Shown here piece by piece: positions 46,639 to 56,761 of a stretch of DNA of 64,000 nucleotides. Each line of letters begins with the position of its first letter. Within the stretch, counting starts at the first letter, position 1. Below the pieces are notes generated by a model, which worked only from the letters and a program-made list of their open reading frames with translations, was not told the origin of the DNA and made no database searches. The position numbers and the translations under genes are program-made. This stretch comes from Ilyonectria destructans (taxonomy: Eukaryota > Ascomycota > Sordariomycetes > Hypocreales > Nectriaceae): assembly GCA_020740775.1 (NCBI GenBank), contig JAHEWK010000002.1:4712001-4776000 (forward strand), written 5' to 3'.

Positions 46639-47943
46639 CTACCACTCTCGCCACTCTCCGCCTGGCCCGACGAACCCCGGACTCACCCACGGCTCCGCGT
46701 TTTTGCTGAGCTCGCGGATCTTTGCCTCGTCAACGTCGATTCCCAGTCCGGGCCCCGTCATGAGCTTGATGTACCCGTCCTTGACGTCCCAGATCTCAGG
46801 GTTCGTGATGTAGGACAGCAAGTCGTGGCCGCCCGTGTTGTAGTGGATGCCAAGACTCATCTCCTGGATCGCAAAGTTGGGCGTCGCCGCGTCGACCTGG
46901 ATGTTAGCTGCCAGGGCAATGGGTCCGAGTGGGCAATGCGGCGCAAGAGCTACGTCGTATGCCTCTGCCATGGCCGCGATGCGCCTCATTTCCGAGATGC
47001 CGCCCACGTGGGAAATGTCCGGCTGCAGAATGTCGACACACGCGGCTTCGAGGAACGGCTTAACGTCCCACCGGCTATGCAGCCGCTCGCCCAGAGCAAT
47101 CGGCGATGTAACGGCCTGTGAGAAGGCCTTGATTCCCTCGATGTGCTCCGAAAGGAGCGGCTCCTCAATGAACATGGGTCGATGAGGCGCGAGCAGAGCC
47201 GCAAGCTGCTTGGCCATGGGCTTGTGCACGCGGCCGTGGAAGTCGACGCCGGCGTCCATGCCAGCGGCCTTTACGATTTTGACTCGCTCGATACAATCAT
47301 CGAGTGCTGATGGCGAGTCAAGCCAGCCGAGGTCTTCAGTGCCGTTCATCTTGACGGCAGTGAAGCCTTGAGCCTTGCGCGAGAGACTAGACGTAATTGT
47401 CAGTACTGTCAGAAGACGAGCTTCCCGTGACTTACGCTTGAGCCTCAATATCTGCAGGCCGATCACCACCGATCCATGCATATACCTTGAGCTTGTCTCG
47501 GACCTTGCCGCCCAGTAGTTCGTAGATTGGCACGCCGAGCTTTCTAGCTGAATGGGTGTCAATTGACTGTGCAACACCATCCACGCATTTCGAACTCACC
47601 TTTGAGATCCCAAAGCGCTATGTCAATTCCAGCCAGGGCGCTCATAAACACGGGACCGCCTCTGTAGAAGCCCATGCGCCAGGACTTTTGCCATATTTGC
47701 TCAATGTCACTATATCTCGTAAGACGACGCGCCCAACAAGCAGCTGCGATGGCCGGGATGCACTCACTTAGCCTCCATGCCCGTGTACTGGGTGATCCAG
47801 GCATCCAGACATCCTTCGACAGCCTGCGTGTGGCCCTCTAACGAAGCCTCTCCCCAGCCCACGTTCCCAGCGTCGTCGGTGATTTTGACAAACAACCAAC
47901 GCGGGGGTACGCGGAAATACTCAATCGTGGCGATCTTGCCCAT
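46639..47943 (-). CDS. Galactonate dehydratase-like enolase-superfamily enzyme (DgoD-like)
   Basis: Four exons (47768-47943, 47600-47709, 47436-47547, 46639-47386) give 381 residues, essentially the length I recall for bacterial DgoD. The capping domain begins [16 protein letters not shown] and [12 protein letters not shown]. The barrel carries TAVKMNG, the catalytic VDFHGRV (Asp/His, as in DgoD), and metal ligands in FIEEPLL and [10 protein letters not shown]. The catalytic His is in APHCPLGP. The reaction is syn-dehydration of D-galactonate (or a close aldonate) to 2-keto-3-deoxy-galactonate with Mg2+, in the cytosol. Substrate is inferred from motif similarity. Neighbouring aldolase and AKR genes supply the next steps. 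Confidence 0.9.
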
Positions 47944-48398
47944 TTTGGATCGTGCCTTGGCAACAGAATGTCGTCTAACGAGAGTTGCCACACCCAAGAC
48001 AGCTGGCTTTTTGGTTATAAATGATGGAGATGCTTTGGATGCCCGATGAATGTGAACCGAGGATTGACTCTCGGGGCGGATTTGGCCGGGTCGGATATGC
48101 CACCGGGTCGTCCGATGCGGTGCCGCATCCGAGTCGCAACCGGCTCCGACGTCGGGACCAGGAGCGGGGAAACCACACGAACGTACGAGGATTGTGACGA
48201 TAAATGCATGTAACAGAGCACCTGGATTGTTGGAAATAACAGCCCGCGGCCTAACTACTTGGCCGCGTTCGAGGCGTTGGAAGCAGCAACAAACAATATC
48301 GGGGCTCTCAGGGCGTTCGGGACCTTAGATGGTTGATAGTGAATCGAGCTTAATATCTATGGTCTAGAATACTAGTTCTCTAATGGGCGCAATCTATC
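47944..48398 (-). promoter_or_regulatory. Dehydratase promoter with TCGGATATGCCACC
   Basis: Upstream of ATG 47943. TCGGATATGCCACC at 48091-48104 is close to the CGGAAAAGCCACC of the NRPS-like promoter. CGTCCGATGCGG, CATCCGAG and GGCTCCGAC follow nearby, so CGG half-sites are dense between 48075 and 48150. Confidence 0.5.
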
Positions 48399-49490
48399 TT
48401 ATTTCGCTGCCTTGAGTTCCCTTTGCGCGGCAATCCAATCCTGCCGAGCCTTCTTCAACGTCGCCTCATCGTGCTCGCCGAACACATTCACGCCTAGCCG
48501 CAACGGGACATTATATCTATGTGTCCTGTCCAACGCGGTGATGCGCTCAAACGCGGCATCCGGAAGCTCAAAGTCTTCAAAATTCTCGGCGATGCGAGAT
48601 GGCGTTACGGACTTGGGGAGTACAACTGTTCCGCGCTGAACCGCCCACTGGATGAGGATCTGGGCCGGCTGCTTGCCGAGCTCCTTGGCGATGGCAATAA
48701 TCGTCGGGTCGTCTATGGCCTTGGGGAGACCGTAGATGTTGTTACCCGAAGGGCTGTATGCCGTGATTAGGATGTCATTCTTCTTTGACCACTCTAGCAG
48801 ACCAGGCTGTTGCAGGTAAGGGTGGGCTTCGATTTGGTTAACCACAGGCTTGATCTCAGCGCTATGGGACTCGTCAGTTCTCATCTCAATCTAGTACCGG
48901 GGAGAATACTCACAACTTGAGAATTTCCTCAATCTTTTCTTGAGTAAAATTACTAACTCCGATGCTCTTGATCTTGCCCTTCTTTACTAGGGCCTCCAGA
49001 GCTTTCCACGTCTCCTCGATAGGAACGTCGATGACGTGAACACCCTCATCTGAGGGGTCAATTGGAAAGCGGAGCGTCTTCTCCGCCGGCTTCACAAAAG
49101 AAACAGGCCAGTGGATCAAGTAAAGATCGACGTAGTCAGTTCCCAGATCCTCGAGGGACTGGTCCAGAGCCTCTTCGACATCAGAACCCTTGTGATGCGT
49201 GTTCCAGAGCTTGGAAGTTAGGAAGATCTCGCTGCGCGGGATGCCTGACGCCTTAATGCCAGCGCCGACTTCCTGCTCGTTGTCGTAAACTGCTGCTGCG
49301 TCGATGTGACGGTATCCATGCTTCAGAGCGAACTCGACAGCCCGAGAGACCTCGTTGGGACCCGATTGCTGGTGTAGGTTAGCACGAATTCATAAATATT
49401 GTGCAGATCTGCAAGTCTCACCCAAGTACCCAGCCCGACGGCGGGAATTGAAAAGCCCGAATTAAGCTTGAAGTTTCGACCAGACGACAT
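48399..49490 (-). CDS. Aldo-keto reductase, glycerol dehydrogenase/glyceraldehyde reductase-like
   Basis: Three exons (49422-49490, 48914-49368, 48399-48861) give 328 residues. The N-terminus MSSGRNFKLNSGFSIPAVG is typical of the Gcy1/GLD1 group. The catalytic tetrad is visible: Asp and Tyr in RHIDAAAVYDNEQEVG, Lys in FLTSKLWNTHH, His in DLYLIHWP. SIGVSNFTQEKI and VVNQIEAHPYLQQ are family signatures. The cytosolic NADPH-dependent enzyme would reduce glyceraldehyde to glycerol. That is the fate of the three-carbon aldehyde released by the neighbouring aldolase. It is divergent from that aldolase gene (424 bp between starts). Confidence 0.9.
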
Positions 49491-49914
49491 GGTTGCAGAT
49501 GATTTGTATCACTCCCGTTTGGTATTACCCCGCAGAATAGACACAATCGATGCGAATTTTCCGCTGTGATTTTATAAGAACCCAGCCACAGGATTCTTCT
49601 ACGGACATGAGTCTGTCGCCAGTTATCCGATCTCGCTTATCCGAAGGTCAGAATCGCGGCTTTCTACCCGGATTTAACTCAAAGTCCCGCCGCATCTCGG
49701 TTGCAGGGAGCCGAGCCAAGCCGACCCGTGGGCCGGGATTGAGAAGAAGCGGGCCGGAAGCGGAAGACGAGACCTCTGTGTATCCCGTCATATGTTCATT
49801 GAATTGGCCATGTCTAATACTCAACAAGTACTACTTTATATAGGATTGTCAATTATTCGAGCAAGATTCCCATTTGACCATGACTAGATCAATAATCAGT
49901 GCCAAAGAAGAAAA
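49491..49914. promoter_or_regulatory. Divergent promoter, AKR / aldolase
   Basis: Contains TTATCCGAT and TTATCCGAA near 49621-49643, CCCGGATT near 49669 and GGGCCGG runs near 49731-49757. The exact CGGAAAAGC form is absent, so regulation by the same factor is less certain here. Confidence 0.4.
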
Positions 49915-50977
49915 ATGATGTCCTCAACTCCTCCCGATGGCGTGTTTGTCCCTGTGCCAACATTTTTCTACGCTGAGGCCAAGGCTCCCGCGTTACAACC
50001 CGCCATCGATGTCCCAACGCAAGTTGCGCACAGTGTGCACCTGGCCAAGTCTGGAATCACAGGTCTTGTCCTGATGGGCTCAACCGGCGAGGCCGTTCAC
50101 TTGTCAGGTCAAGAACGGTTCGACATGATCTCTGGAGTGCGCAAGGGACTAGACGACGCGGGCTATGAGGACTACCCCATCATGGCCGGTGTGTTAATCA
50201 ACAGCGTCGATGAGGTCCTTGAATGGTTGCATGATGCCCACAATGGGGTTTGGTGCTTGCACCGGGATACTTTGGTGCAGCCGCAACGCAGGACAACCTC
50301 ATTAAGTGGTACACCCTGGTTGCTGATAAGAGCCCACTTCCTATTTTGATGTGAGGGACTCTACTATTGGATGATATGGAATAAGGTGCTGATTTGAGCA
50401 TAGATATAATTACCCGGGTGTAACCAATAACCTTGTCGTCGGCGTGAATACCTACGTGAAATTAGCCGCACACCCGAATATCGTCGGCTGCAAGATGTAC
50501 GTCCGCTCTGCTTGTATATCCTATAATATTTATTGACCATTTAGGTCCCATGGGAATGTGTCTTACCATGTTCAGGTGTCTCTTCACCCTGAAATCGACC
50601 ATTCCAAGTTCCGGGTTTACTCTGGATTTGGCCAGCAGCTAGGACCCATCGTCGTGTTCAACGCGGGTGGCGTCATCGATGGCTTGGCTGCCATCTATCC
50701 CAAAACTGTGTCTCACCTCTTTTCTCTGGCAGCTAAGAGACCGCTTGATGAACCAACGCTTGAGAAGGTCCGAAGGCTACAGTGGAAAGTGTTGGCGGCC
50801 GAGGAGTTTATTGTCAATCATGGCATTCTTGGCATCCGGGAGGGTATCTACAAAGAGCTAGGCTTTGGCCACTTATCGGGTGGGAGACTTCCTCTAAGGG
50901 GTGCCTTAGCTGTGGGGGCGTTTGAAGAATGGAATGGTATCCTGGGAGAAATGGCAGAAGAGGAGAAAAGGTTGTAG
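49915..50977 (+). pseudogene. 2-keto-3-deoxy sugar acid aldolase (DHDPS family), frameshifted
   Basis: Exon 1 is 49915-50350, exon 2 50404-50496 and exon 3 50545-50977, with introns of 53 and 48 nt. The N-terminal part has LVLMGSTGEAVHLSGQER (GSTGE substrate loop). Exons 2 and 3 hold YNYPGVTNN (catalytic Tyr), IVGCKMSHGN (Schiff-base Lys) and FRVYSGFGQQL. Between them the frame breaks at about 50245-50255. DAHN runs into a non-homologous frame, while LVLAPGYFGAAATQDN continues one frame over. A few residues expected in the family seem missing, so a deletion of a non-multiple of three is likely. The intact family splits 2-keto-3-deoxy-aldonates into pyruvate and an aldehyde. This is either a true lesion or an assembly error. 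Confidence 0.78.
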
Positions 50978-51457
50978 CTTATGCCGCTCCATAAACTTGC
51001 CATATATAGCAATACGTAAAGTTGCTCCACAATCTATACCAGAATTGGTTGTCTATCCCAAAGGTAGCTTATCGCCACTGTATTTAGCCCGCCCGTCACA
51101 TCATCTCATCATCATCTCACAGAATATTGAATATCATTTCCCCAGTCTGATATCCCATGATATTTACGAACGTGGCAAGTGTTTTGTGAGCCATCACAGC
51201 GCATCATAGTCCTCCGTCTTTCGCAAGTACTCAGTTGAGTACAATTGCATCTGAGATTAATCTAGCCTTTAGTAATAATTGGCACTAATTTAGGATTGCC
51301 ACATGTGCAAACGAATTGAAAGGTGAGGGCTATTCAGTTGACATTAAGCGACCTGGCTTGACTTTGACATTACTTTCTCGTCAAGATTACAACTTGCGTG
51401 AACTACTCCCACGCAAGCCTCGTTCAAACTATCTACGGCTCACAAAGTTAAGCCCGA
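50978..51457. other. Convergent 3' gap, no gene seen
   Basis: The 480 bp between the aldolase and MFS stop codons contain only short frames. No feature is assigned. Confidence 0.5.
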
Positions 51458-53043
51458 CTAGTACACAAAGAAGTTGGATTCGGCCTCGTTTCGCTCCCTC
51501 ATCTTCTTGTTCTGCCTCTGTAGACCGATACGCAGAATCCAGGCACAGATGATGACACCCGCGGAGAAGCCGACACTGGCCATCATTGGTTTCAAATAGC
51601 GAGGCGCACCAGACGAAGGCCACAAGTATGGTGTGTAGATACTGGCCATGTTGCCGAAGGTGTTGGCCATGGCGATTGCGACAGCCTTTTTCTCATCTGT
51701 CTGGCCGAGCACACTCGCAGTCCAGCCGATGATGATGTTGTTCACGCCATAGGAGGCACCGACGAACAGCATGATGCCAACGAAGCGAGCAGGGACGTTC
51801 AATGTGCAGACAGACAGAACAAAGCCAGCGATGGCAATGAGCTTGCTGATGGTGGTGTGCCAGGTACGCTCATTGTGGCGGCCTGAAGACCAGGCAACGC
51901 CGATCGAGACGATGCCAGAAAAGATGTATGGGGGAGCGGTGAGGACCAAAGTAATGGTATCGCTGTAGCCGAAGGTCTCCATGACGGTGGGGAGGAAGTT
52001 CTTGAATCCATTGGCCGACAGGTGCATGTTGTCCATGAGACAGAAGACCCAAGTGCGCCAGTCGACGACGGCTTCGCGAAGGCCAACCCAGACGCTTGTA
52101 CTCTCACGGCGGCCAGTGGTATCGATGACAATTCGGTTGTGGGCGAGCTGTCGCTCTTCGGGAGTAAGCCACCTGGTCTGGAGCGGGCTATCGGGCAGGG
52201 TGAAGAAGGCGACGATAGCCACGAGAATGGACACGGCGCCCTGGATGATGAAGAGCCTGTGAGGAGAATATTAGCATTTGAAAGCAGCACGTCCAATGTT
52301 GTCATCTTACCATCGCCAGCCAGCCAAACCCATCTTGCCATCGAGCCCAGCAAACACACCAGCCGCAATGAGACCGGAGAAGGAACTGGCGAGAATGTTG
52401 CCTGTGTAGAAGATGGACATGCGGGTTGCAATCTCCTTGCGGGTGTAGAACATGGAGATCATGTACAGAGCGCCAGGGTAGAATGGCGCCTCGGTGATTC
52501 CGAGCAGGAAGCGGCAGACGATCATGCTCTCGTAGCTCGAGGCCTTGTAGGTGAGGAGGGACAGGATGGACCAGGCGAGGCAGAAACCAGCCATGTACCA
52601 CGAGGGCCGGACGCGGTTGAGGATCATGTTGGAGGGGATCTGGCCGCAGAGGTATCCGACGAAGAGGATCGACACACAGGTTTGGTACTCGGTGCCTTTG
52701 AGACCGAGGTCCTTCTCCATGCCGTTGATTCTGGCGCTGATCATGGCATTGCGGTCGAGGAAGTTGAAAAAGTACATGATCCAGAGAATGGGCTGGGATT
52801 GATTGTTGGTCGAGGCCAGGGAATGAAGGGTGAGTGAAGGGGACATACCAGCATGTAATAGTCAAGCTTCTTGACGAGGGCAATCTCCTTGGGGTCGGTC
52901 TTGGCATGGGCGCCAAACTCGTCGACCTTTTCGATCTTGGGCAGCTTCTGGAACTGGTCATCGTCGGGCGTCTCGACGTGCGAGATGTCGCGGTGCTTGT
53001 CGTCGTTGGAGGGAACCACGGTCAATGGCTCTTGGATCGCCAT
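51458..53043 (-). CDS. MFS anion:cation symporter-type transporter (Dal5/Tna1-like)
   Basis: Three exons (52849-53043, 52311-52792, 51458-52256) give 491 residues. The segment ILWIMYFFNFLDRNAMISARI, then GLKGTEYQTCVSILFVGYL and QIPSNMILNRVRPSWYMAG, are signatures of the fungal ACS family (allantoate, nicotinate, sugar acids). GITEAPFYPGALYMISMFYTRKE follows. About 12 hydrophobic segments. It probably imports an organic or sugar acid across the plasma membrane. Location inside the block and a shared promoter motif make it the likely uptake step for the dehydratase substrate (inference). Confidence 0.9.
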
Positions 53044-53708
53044 GGTGGGCGGTGTCTCGAGGTGTCTTGCGAGCCGAGTGAGTCAGGCAAGGGCAGATAG
53101 AGAGAGAGAGAGATGCTGGGTGTCAGGATGAAGAAGAAAAGCCCATGTCGATAAATGAAATATGTCGAGACATAAGGTTTTATAACTTAATCATGGCGGT
53201 TGGGGCCCGTTTGGAGGAGCTCAGATCAGCCTCTGGCCCGACCTCGCCAGAGCGGGCATCTGATTTGATTGTCCTTTTCCGTGGAGTCTTTGCGGGGAAG
53301 CGGGGAAGACGCAGTATCAGAGTGTCTGGGGAAGTGGACCAGAAACGAGACGGACTGCCAAGCAGCTCGGCGAGGGCGGTGGTTGGCGTGTCGCCAATGC
53401 GGAGACGCGCTGCGGTGGTGTTGGAGACATTCCACCAATACAGAGGGAGGCCGAGTGAGATTGTTCGGGTCGGAAAAGCCGTGTTGGAGTCATGGCTGAG
53501 ATGGTGCTTTTCCGATGGCTTCGCGTGCCGAGATTCGCCGAGGAGGTCAGGCGGCTTGGTTTGTAAGGCGTCTAGCACGATATGCCGGACAGGGATTAGT
53601 TGGAAAGGGGTAGGGGGAAAGGAAAACGAAAAAGAGGAAAGAGAAAGGGAAAAGAGACAAGGGACAAGAACTTGAATTCACATCACACTCCTCAGCTATC
53701 TATCCATC
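53044..53708 (-). promoter_or_regulatory. MFS promoter with two CGGAAAAGC sites
   Basis: GGTCGGAAAAGCC at 53468-53480 and, inverted, GGTGCTTTTCCG at 53503-53514 lie 22 bp apart, upstream of ATG 53043. The gap also holds the 3' flank of the second Zn2Cys6 gene. A plus-strand frame at 53145-53675 overlaps this region and looks spurious. Confidence 0.5.
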
Positions 53709-55019
53709 TCAGTAAACCACCCTCGCTATCTCCCTGTCTCCCGCCGTCCTGGCACTCCAACTCTCGACTCTCTCAAGCCCATACATGACCGTCAAGAGAT
53801 GTCTCGCAAACTCATCCACAATCGCCGCGGCAGTGCTCGTCAACAAGCGACCGCATTCCAGGCTCACGGCGAACATCGGGTCCTGCTTTCGCACGGCTTG
53901 AGACCAGCTCACAGCTGACTCGGCAGCCCAGATGTCGCGCCGCATCGTAAACTTTGTTCCACCGCTGCATTCGCACCAGCCTTGTTTCTGCGTCAGGTAA
54001 ATGCCCACCGTCATCGTGCCCAGTAGCCAGGTCCTCCGGATGCTTTCTGCCAGTACCCACACCCTCCAGAGGCGCGGGGCTGGGTCTCCGTCAAAGTTGG
54101 CGTCTGCTACGGCGTCACTTTGCACCTTGCATGCTGATGAGTTCTCGGACAGATCTGGATCGTGACTGGCTGATTCCCATAGCTGTTGAGCCCAGGTGTT
54201 AAATACGGGGATATTCCTCTCAGCCTGGGCGCGTGCTCCGATAGACGGAGAGAATAGTGAGAGAGCGAGGTGGATAAATAGTGCCTGCGTACGGGCGAGG
54301 TGTTGCCGGGTGTCAAGAATGGAGGCAGCGCCACAGGAGTCCTGGGACCCAAGAAGAGTAGCAGCGTTAGCCTCCATGATTTGGTAGACCGTACTCTCGT
54401 TTCGAGGCGTCTTTGTGTTGTGTATCGCTATCGTGGCGTAAGCATCCCGCATAGACTGCGGGAGCCCGCTGTCGGCGTAGAGTTGACGATGGATGAAGGG
54501 GTTCTGGCCGTCGGTTACCCATTGTGTCAGCCAAGATTCGAGGTTCTGGCGATAGTCGACGAAGACGGCGGCCGAGAAGGGAGGGGTCCTGATGGGGAAG
54601 TGATGAATGGTCCAGGAGCCTGTATAACGAAACCACGAGCTGGTCAACGGAGCTGAAATGACAGAAAGCTCTGCACCGTCAAAAGAGACGAGCTCTCGCG
54701 ATACGTCGGCACCTAAATGCTCCAGTTGCGGTTGTATAGGCAGCAGGTCGTCCCAGTCCACGACGGGTTCAGTCCATTGCTCCAAGTCGAATACACCATC
54801 CGGTACCAAGTTATCGGGAGTGTCTTGCGTGCCATTGCAGGGGGATTCATTCAGCACGTGTCCCTGAATCCCCTGCATCTGATGCCTCCTCCGTCTCGGC
54901 GGATATCGGCATTCGACGTCCTTTTCATCACAACGCCCACACACCGGTTGCGCCCTATCGCAGCGTCGTTTCCCAGCCGTACATGCGCAGCACGCCTTGG
55001 GTTTTTTGGTGGACCCCAT
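53709..55019 (-). CDS. Zn2Cys6 transcription factor, intronless
   Basis: 436 residues from ATG 55019; the frame is open upstream but the zinc cluster begins immediately after this start. KACCACTAGKRRCDRAQPVC followed by GRCDEKDVEC gives a canonical six-cysteine cluster, then a basic PPRRRRHQ stretch. The remainder resembles short fungal regulators of metabolic clusters (PFSAAVFVDYRQNLESWLTQW, then FIHRQLYADSGLPQSMRDAYA). The nuclear protein may control the divergent SDR gene or the wider cluster. It has no introns, in contrast to the six-exon factor at 43600-46331. Confidence 0.88.
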   Translation of the reverse strand: MGSTKKPKACCACTAGKRRCDRAQPVCGRCDEKDVECRYPPRRRRHQMQGIQGHVLNESPCNGTQDTPDNLVPDGVFDLEQWTEPVVDWDDLLPIQPQLEHLGADVSRELVSFDGAELSVISAPLTSSWFRYTGSWTIHHFPIRTPPFSAAVFVDYRQNLESWLTQWVTDGQNPFIHRQLYADSGLPQSMRDAYATIAIHNTKTPRNESTVYQIMEANAATLLGSQDSCGAASILDTRQHLARTQALFIHLALSLFSPSIGARAQAERNIPVFNTWAQQLWESASHDPDLSENSSACKVQSDAVADANFDGDPAPRLWRVWVLAESIRRTWLLGTMTVGIYLTQKQGWCECSGGTKFTMRRDIWAAESAVSWSQAVRKQDPMFAVSLECGRLLTSTAAAIVDEFARHLLTVMYGLERVESWSARTAGDREIARVVY

Positions 55020-55573
55020 CGCGGACGAATTGCGGGAAAAGGCTTCACAAATCGGAAGGTGATGGCGGGAAACAAAGACACCAAGCAATGTCTTCGTAAT
55101 CAGCGATGACGTTAAACCTGTGTAGCATGGACGTAATTAATAATGCGGAAGCTAAGCGGAAATGGTGCGGGTTTCGTGCGGGTTGTTTGCGGAAAGTTGG
55201 CGGGTTTTATCGAAGCCCCACAAGCCGCGATAACGCCTATTCCAGTTCTGGCCTGGAGGATCGAGAGAAACCCGCTGGAGGCTCTCTACACTTGGCGATC
55301 CTTGGCACAGAACTAGAGCAATCAGGGATGCGCGAGATGGCTTCAACGCTCTGGCGGATATTTTGTACGCGGCGGGAATCTTGCGCGTCCCGAAGATGGT
55401 GGCATTAATTGAAACGGCTTAGCAGAATTCGTCATTAATGCCAACGAGCTGAACGGCGTATAAAAGAATCCAGTCTTCTGGGTTCAGAGCAACATCTACA
55501 CAAAATTCCAGAATAAACCATCCAACAATACTATTCACCTCATATCTCTACATTTACATTCCTCATAGCCACC
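55020..55573. promoter_or_regulatory. Divergent promoter, Zn2Cys6 / SDR
   Basis: A 554-bp gap between divergent starts. GCGGAAATGGTGCGG near 55156-55170 partly resembles the CGGAAAAGC motif. A TATAAAAG sequence near 55458 lies about 115 bp before the SDR start and may be its TATA box. Confidence 0.45.
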
Positions 55574-56584
55574 ATGTCCTCTCCCGGCCACCTCCTCACC
55601 ACGGTTATCCACAACAAGTCGTATCCCGCCATCTCGACATCGCGGCCTGAGCTCTCGCAAGCCGGCAGGACGGTGCTGGTCGGCGGCGGTTCCACGGGCA
55701 TCGGCTTTAGCATTGCGAAGTCGTTTGCAGCGGCCGGAGCAACGCGCGTGATTATTGTTGGTCGCCGCCAGAGTGCCCTTGACTCTGCCGTGGCTCAGGC
55801 CTTGACCGAGTATCCAGGAACTAAGGTTCTTGGGTACACATGCGACGTGGCTGATGAAGCTTCTACCGAGAAGCTCTGGTCGAGCCTGAGAAAGGACGGT
55901 ATCCTCGTCGATGTCTTAGTTTTAAACGCCGCCAAATTGTCGCCCGAGCATACCATCCTCAGCCTCGGCACAAAGAAGGTGTGGGAGGAGTTCATCGTCA
56001 ATGTCAAAGCTCCACTGGACATGACAGAGAGATTCTACAAGCAGGAGGGCAGAGATTCCTCTCGAAAGCTCGTAAGTGAAACGATTATTATTTTTCCTTG
56101 CGAGGAGGCTTTACTGATACGCCTAGTCTCTACTGTTACTGTCCTCGGGAGCTGCCCATGATTATGCTGCCGCGGCACCGTGGCCGAACTACATGGCGAC
56201 GAAGAACTCTGGCACGATGGTAATCCAGCAGATCGCCAGAAACACAAAGCCAACAGACATGCAAGTCGTGTCCTACCACCCCGGCGTTCACCACACTGAG
56301 CTTGTGAAGGGAGCGGCAGGGGACACGGGCGCCGACACCGAGTTGCCCTGGGACTTTGATGACAGTGAGTCCATCCACCAGGACCACACAATGAAGGTGC
56401 TGACATTTACTCAGTCCGGCTTCCGGGTGACTTTGCAGTTTGGGCCGCTTCGGACGAGGCCGCCTTTCTGCATGGCCGGTTCGTGTGGGCGCTCTGGGAC
56501 GTGGACGAGTTGAAGGCGGGGCCTATTCGGGAGAGGATTGAGCAGGAGGACAACTTTTTGCGAGTTGGAATTAATGGACTTTGA
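55574..56584 (+). CDS. Short-chain dehydrogenase/reductase
   Basis: Three exons (55574-56071, 56127-56364, 56415-56584) give 301 residues. The nucleotide-binding loop is VLVGGGSTGIGFSIAKSF, a variant of TGxxxGxG. VLNAAK is the NAG-type motif. Active-site Ser and Tyr/Lys are in LSSGAAHDYAAA and NYMATKNSG (YxxxK). The C-terminus (VWAASDEAAFLHGRFVW) is typical of fungal SDRs in secondary and sugar metabolism. Cofactor NAD(P)H; substrate unknown. It lies beside a divergent Zn2Cys6 gene and may oxidise a sugar or alcohol feeding the block (inference). Confidence 0.87.
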
Positions 56585-56761
56585 GATGTTTTGTCTTTTA
56601 AGGAACTATTGTATGTCGGTTGAATAGGCTTAGATAGAGAACGGTCCAGATAGAGAATTAGATGGTAGACTGTATTAAAAGGCGTCACTGTCGAAGCTAC
56701 TCTGTTTAGACGCAAGCCTCGTGTTCCTCAATTTATGGCCAGCAACGGCTGCGACGACCAA

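Noticed and set aside
52022..52837. A 271-codon plus-strand frame antisense to the MFS gene
   Set aside because: It lies wholly opposite well-supported coding exons and has shadow-type composition (Asp/Glu/Gly/Val).
53145..53675. A 176-codon plus-strand frame upstream of the MFS gene
   Set aside because: Arg/Glu/Lys-rich, low complexity at the end, no motif, and it overlaps the promoter motif sites.
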